NCBI RefSeq assembly: GCF_014489495.1
Contig: NZ_CP060780.1
Location: 1,871,001-1,935,000 of the forward strand
Source: Sphingomonas daechungensis
Lineage (GTDB): Bacteria; Pseudomonadota; Alphaproteobacteria; Sphingomonadales; Sphingomonadaceae
Direction of reading: 5' to 3'
DNA length: 64,000 bases
Position 1 is the stretch's first letter. The number at the start of each line of letters is the position of its first letter. Positions 60,736 through 64,000 of this stretch are shown here, in pieces. Both the position numbers and the translations under genes were made by a program. The notes beneath the pieces are model-generated. The model was not told the origin of the DNA, made no database searches, and saw nothing but the letters and a program-made list of their open reading frames with translations.

Positions 60736-63447
60736 GTGATTTCAAAGCGGAAGTTTGTTGGCAGGCGCGCTGGAGCCGTCTTCCTTGTTGGAACGTCACT
60801 GGGCGGCTGGTCGATGCCGCTCATGGCGCAAGCGCAGCAGTCCGATCCCCTCGCTCCACAAACCGCTGCGCCGGCACCTCAGCCAGCTGCTCCCGCACCC
60901 GCAGCTGCTCAGCCACCGGCGCCTACGTCCGGAATGATTCGGTCGATCGCGGTCAGGGGCAGCCAGCGCCTCGAGGCGGAAACCATTCGCTCGTACGCCA
61001 ACCTCGCGCCGGGCCAGAACTATACAGCCGAGACCTTGGATACGGCCCTCAAGGATCTCTACGCGACCGAACTCTTCTCCGACGTGGTGATCACGGGCGC
61101 GGAAACCGGCAACATCGTCATTACAGTCCAGGAAAATCCGGTCATCAACCGCATTATTCTGGAGGGCAACAAGCGGATCAAGGACGACAAGATCGTCCCC
61201 GAGATCAAGCTAAAGCCGCGCGAGATCTTTACTCGCTCGAAGGTGCGCGCCGACGTCGAACGCATCGTCGAACTGTACAAGCGCCAGGGTCGTTTCGCGG
61301 CGACGGTCGAACCGAAAATCGTCAACCTGGAGCAGAACCGCGTCGACCTGGTCTTCGAAGTCTACGAAGGGGACAAGTCGAAGGTTCGGAGCATCAACAT
61401 CATCGGCAATGAGGCGTTCAAGGACGACCGCCTCAAGAAGGAGATGTTCACGAAGCAGGCGGGCGGCGTTCTCGGCTTCCTGAAGTCGAACGACAGCTAC
61501 GATCCCGATCGGCTCGCGGCCGACCAGCAGAAGCTGCGCGCTTTCTACCTGACCGAAGGCTATGCCGATTTCCGTGTCGTCTCGGCCCTTGCCGAGCTGA
61601 CGCCGGACCGCCGCGACTTCGTCATCACCTACGTCGTCGAGGAAGGTCCGCGCTACAAGCTCGGCCCGATCGAAGCCGAAAGCGCCCTGCGCGACCTCCC
61701 GCCGGAGAAGATCAAGGAAATCGTGAAGCTTGAGCCCGGCGGCTGGTTCAACGCGAAAGCCGTCGAAGACGCGGTCACCAAGCTGAACGAAGAAGCTGGA
61801 AACCTCGGCTACGCTTTCGCCGACATCAACCCGGCCTACGAGCGTGACGCCGAGAAGCACGAGATGGGCATCACGTTCCGGGTCGGCGAGACGCCGCGTA
61901 CCTATGTCGAGCGCATCGACATTTCCGGAAACACTTCCACGCGCGACAAGGTCATCCGCCGCGAGTTCCGCGTCAACGAAGGCGATGCATTCAACGCGCT
62001 CAAGGTTAAGCGCTCGCAGGACCGGCTTCAGTCGCTCGGTTTCTTCCAAGAGAACCTGGAGGTGAAGCAGACGGAAGGCTCGACCCCGACAAGGTCGTCC
62101 TTGGCCTCAATGTCGAGGAAAAGTCGACCGGTGAGCTTCAGCTCTCGGCCGGTTATTCGAGCCTCGAGAAGTTCATCCTTTCGTTCTCGATCGCGCAGCG
62201 CAACTTCATGGGCAAGGGCCAGGAGCTGAACGCTGGCGTGAACTGGTCGCGCTACTCCAAGTCGATTCAGCTTGGCTTTGTCGAACCGTACTTCCTCGAC
62301 AAGAACATTCTGCTGGGCGGCGATATTTTCCGTCGCGATTACAACAGCTTCAACTATGTCGGAATTCCCGGAACACGACGTATTCCCAGACCAGCACGGG
62401 TACTGCTTTGCGGCTCGGTTTCCCGCTGACCGAATATATGACGCTGGGTACCCGCTATTCGCTGGTCCAGGACAATATCACGCTGGACGAGAACACGTTT
62501 TACACGGACCCGGATCTTGTCGCCGATCCGGACGGAAACGGCCCACTTACGGGTAGCAACGGGCCTCTTCCCCCACAGTGTGACCCCGGAAGGCAGGTCA
62601 GTACCTCTGCGACGAGGTGGGCAAGCGCCTGACGTCCGCGATTGGATATTCGCTTGTCTACAACGACACGGACGGCATCCGTCCCACGCGCGGTCAGTCC
62701 GTCGTGCTGTCGCAGGACTTCGCCGGGCTAGGCGGTGACGTGAAGTACATCCGCAGCCGACTTACCGGCATCAAATATTGGCAGCTTGGCTTGCTTGGCG
62801 GTGGCTGGGTCCTTTCGGCCCGTGCTGAGGGTGGTTACATCCATCCGCTGGAAAAATCCCCTTCAACGGGCAGCGATCCGATCCGGATCACCGACCGCTT
62901 CTTCGGCACGCAGCTGCGTGGCTTCGACATCCGCGGCATCGGTCCACGCATCATTCGCGAGCAATATGCGGCGGATGGCACGATCGACACGAGCCAGAAG
63001 AACCAGGTCAGCGACGCCTTGGGCGGCCGCGCATACTACATGGGTCGTATCGAGCTGGAATTCCCGACCAACTCGTCGCTCAAGAGCTTCGGCCTTCGTC
63101 CATCGGCGTTCATCGACGTCGGTTCGGTGTGGAGACTCACGACCCCCGTCACTGAAGACATCATCAAGTTCTGCTACAAGTCGGCGGCCCCTACGCAGGA
63201 AATCCGGCCACCGAGCACGAACCTCGACTGCGCCCAGTTCGGGGCAGGCTACGACAACACCAATTCATCGCCGGGTTTCCGGGAGCGTTACGTTGGCGAT
63301 TCCGCCAGGCCGCGTCTCTCGATCGGTATCGGCGTGAACTGGGTCTCGCCGTTCGGTCCGCTGCGGATCGACATCGCCAAGGCCCTCCTGAAGACAGAGG
63401 GTGACGAAACCAAATTGTTCAGCTTCAACGTAGGAACTCAATTCTAA
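60736..63447 (+). CDS. bamA: Outer-membrane assembly factor BamA (three frameshifts)
   Basis: GTG 60736 with GGCGGGGA upstream gives about 904 aa; TTG 60715 is an alternative. Signal, then a Pro/Ala/Gln-rich linker, then POTRA domains (IRSIAVRGSQRLEAETIRSY; INRIILEGNKRIKDDKIVPE; VRSINIIGNEAFKDDRLKKE; VERIDISGNTSTRDKVIRRE). The barrel has GQELNAGVNWSRYSKSIQLG and FFGTQLRGFDIRGIGPR (VRGF-type motif), ending LFSFNVGTQF with the C-terminal Phe. Breaks are near 62078, 62363 and 62593. Inserts outer-membrane proteins. Confidence 0.96.
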
Positions 63448-64000
63448 TGCGCAAAATCGTCTTACTCGCCGCTGCTGCGGCAACCGTTGCCATTCCCGCC
63501 GCTGTCAACGCACAGGCTCGTGGTGGCATTATCATCGTCGACACGGACCAGATCCTGAAGACCTGCACCGCGTGCACGTCGGCAGCTTCGCAGCTTCAGC
63601 AGAAGCAGTCGACGCTCCGCAGCCGTGCACAGACGCTGCAGACGCAGCTGACCACGGAAGGCAAGCCGATCCAGGATGCTTTCCAGGCTCTCAACGGCAA
63701 AAAGCCCGATGCGGCCCTCCAGGCCCGGATCGACGCTTTCCAGACCAAGGAAGCGAACGCCCGCAAGGAGCTCGCGACTTCTGAGCAGCAGCTGCAGTCG
63801 ACTGCCCAAAACGTGCAGCAGCAGATCGCTGGCCGCCTCGTGCAGATCGTCGAGCAGGTTCGCGCCCGCCGCGGTGCTGCACTCGCGGTTTCGAAGGACG
63901 CTACGCTAGCCAATGACCCACTGGGATGTCACCAGCGAGGTTCTGGCCGCTCTCAACAGCGCGCTGCCTTCAGTCAGCGTCACGCCGTTGCCGCAGCAGC
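63447..64000 (+). CDS. OmpH/Skp family periplasmic chaperone, 5' part (one frameshift)
   Basis: ATG overlaps the bamA TAA. Signal MRKIVLLAAAAATVAIPAAV ends near NAQ. GGIIIVDTDQILKTCTACTS and long coiled-coil helices (LTTEGKPIQDAFQALNGKKP; ANARKELATSEQQLQSTAQN) fit Skp/OmpH, which escorts barrels to BamA. A base change near 63916 breaks the frame; repaired, it continues DVTSEVLAALNSALPSVSVT. Cut by the window edge. Confidence 0.85.
   Translation, partial: MRKIVLLAAAAATVAIPAAVNAQARGGIIIVDTDQILKTCTACTSAASQLQQKQSTLRSRAQTLQTQLTTEGKPIQDAFQALNGKKPDAALQARIDAFQTKEANARKELATSEQQLQSTAQNVQQQIAGRLVQIVEQVRARRGAALAVSKDATLANDPLGCHQRGSGRSQQRAAFSQRHAVAAA

Noticed and set aside
1..64000. CRISPR arrays, insertion sequences, prophage or defence islands
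   Set aside because: No regularly spaced direct repeats, transposase, integrase or known defence genes were found in any frame.

Overview
The window looks like chromosomal DNA from a GC-rich alphaproteobacterium of the Sphingomonadaceae (Sphingomonas or Sphingomicrobium type). This rests on the gene order proS-lolC-lolD-dnaE, the run rpsB-tsf-pyrH-frr-uppS-cdsA-dxr-rseP-bamA-ompH, a short-form ProS, the psd-pssA pair, a large TonB-dependent receptor, and a DUF3857/TPR protein. No phage, insertion sequence, CRISPR array or integron was seen. The content is core genome, tightly packed, with many ATGA/GTGA/TGATG start-stop overlaps and convergent genes that share stop codons.

Layout. 1-3.1 kb: the end of an alkaline-phosphatase-type hydrolase, then a coupled lipoprotein/M48 protease/lipoprotein trio. 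3.2-6 kb: tRNA-Leu, trigger factor with a long basic tail, and a polyprenol-type glycosyltransferase. 6.1-9.2 kb: a TonB receptor with a polyproline tail. 9.2-20.2 kb: a proteostasis region (clpP, clpX, lon, hup) interrupted by an exported amidohydrolase, a DUF3857-TPR protein, a secreted unknown and a CPBP-like membrane protein. 20.2-28.3 kb: tRNA-Val, a Crp/Fnr regulator, tRNA-His, a Leu/Val-type dehydrogenase, the cytochrome c maturation operon ccmCDEFGHI, and alanine dehydrogenase. 28.4-33 kb: kup, a PRC-barrel protein, a 2H phosphoesterase, DUF3775, tRNA-Met, and two tiny exported proteins with Gly/Leu-rich C-termini preceded by a structured RNA with a terminator. 33-40.8 kb: proS, lolC, lolD, an LprI-like protein and dnaE. 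40.7-53.6 kb: hemerythrin, mtgA, a TPR protein, alaS, GFA, a CPA2 antiporter, a Tudor-like protein, an FAD monooxygenase, icd, psd and pssA. 53.7-64 kb: the rpsB to ompH translation and envelope cluster, with a strongly folded rpsB leader.

Quality. About 40 single-base frameshifts interrupt otherwise well-conserved genes, including essential ones (tig, clpP, lon, hup, dnaE, proS, tsf, uppS, cdsA, bamA). Nearly all are repaired by adding one G or C to a short G/C run. I therefore treat them as sequencing or assembly errors and annotate each gene across the break, giving the approximate site. Protein lengths for such genes are after mental repair.

Most interesting items: the structured, possibly bistable RNA with a strong terminator upstream of the two Gly/Leu-tailed exported proteins (about 32.78-32.94 kb, minus strand); the folded rpsB leader behind a good promoter; a double-hairpin extragenic repeat between rpsB and tsf; the trigger factor tail; and the TonB-receptor tail.
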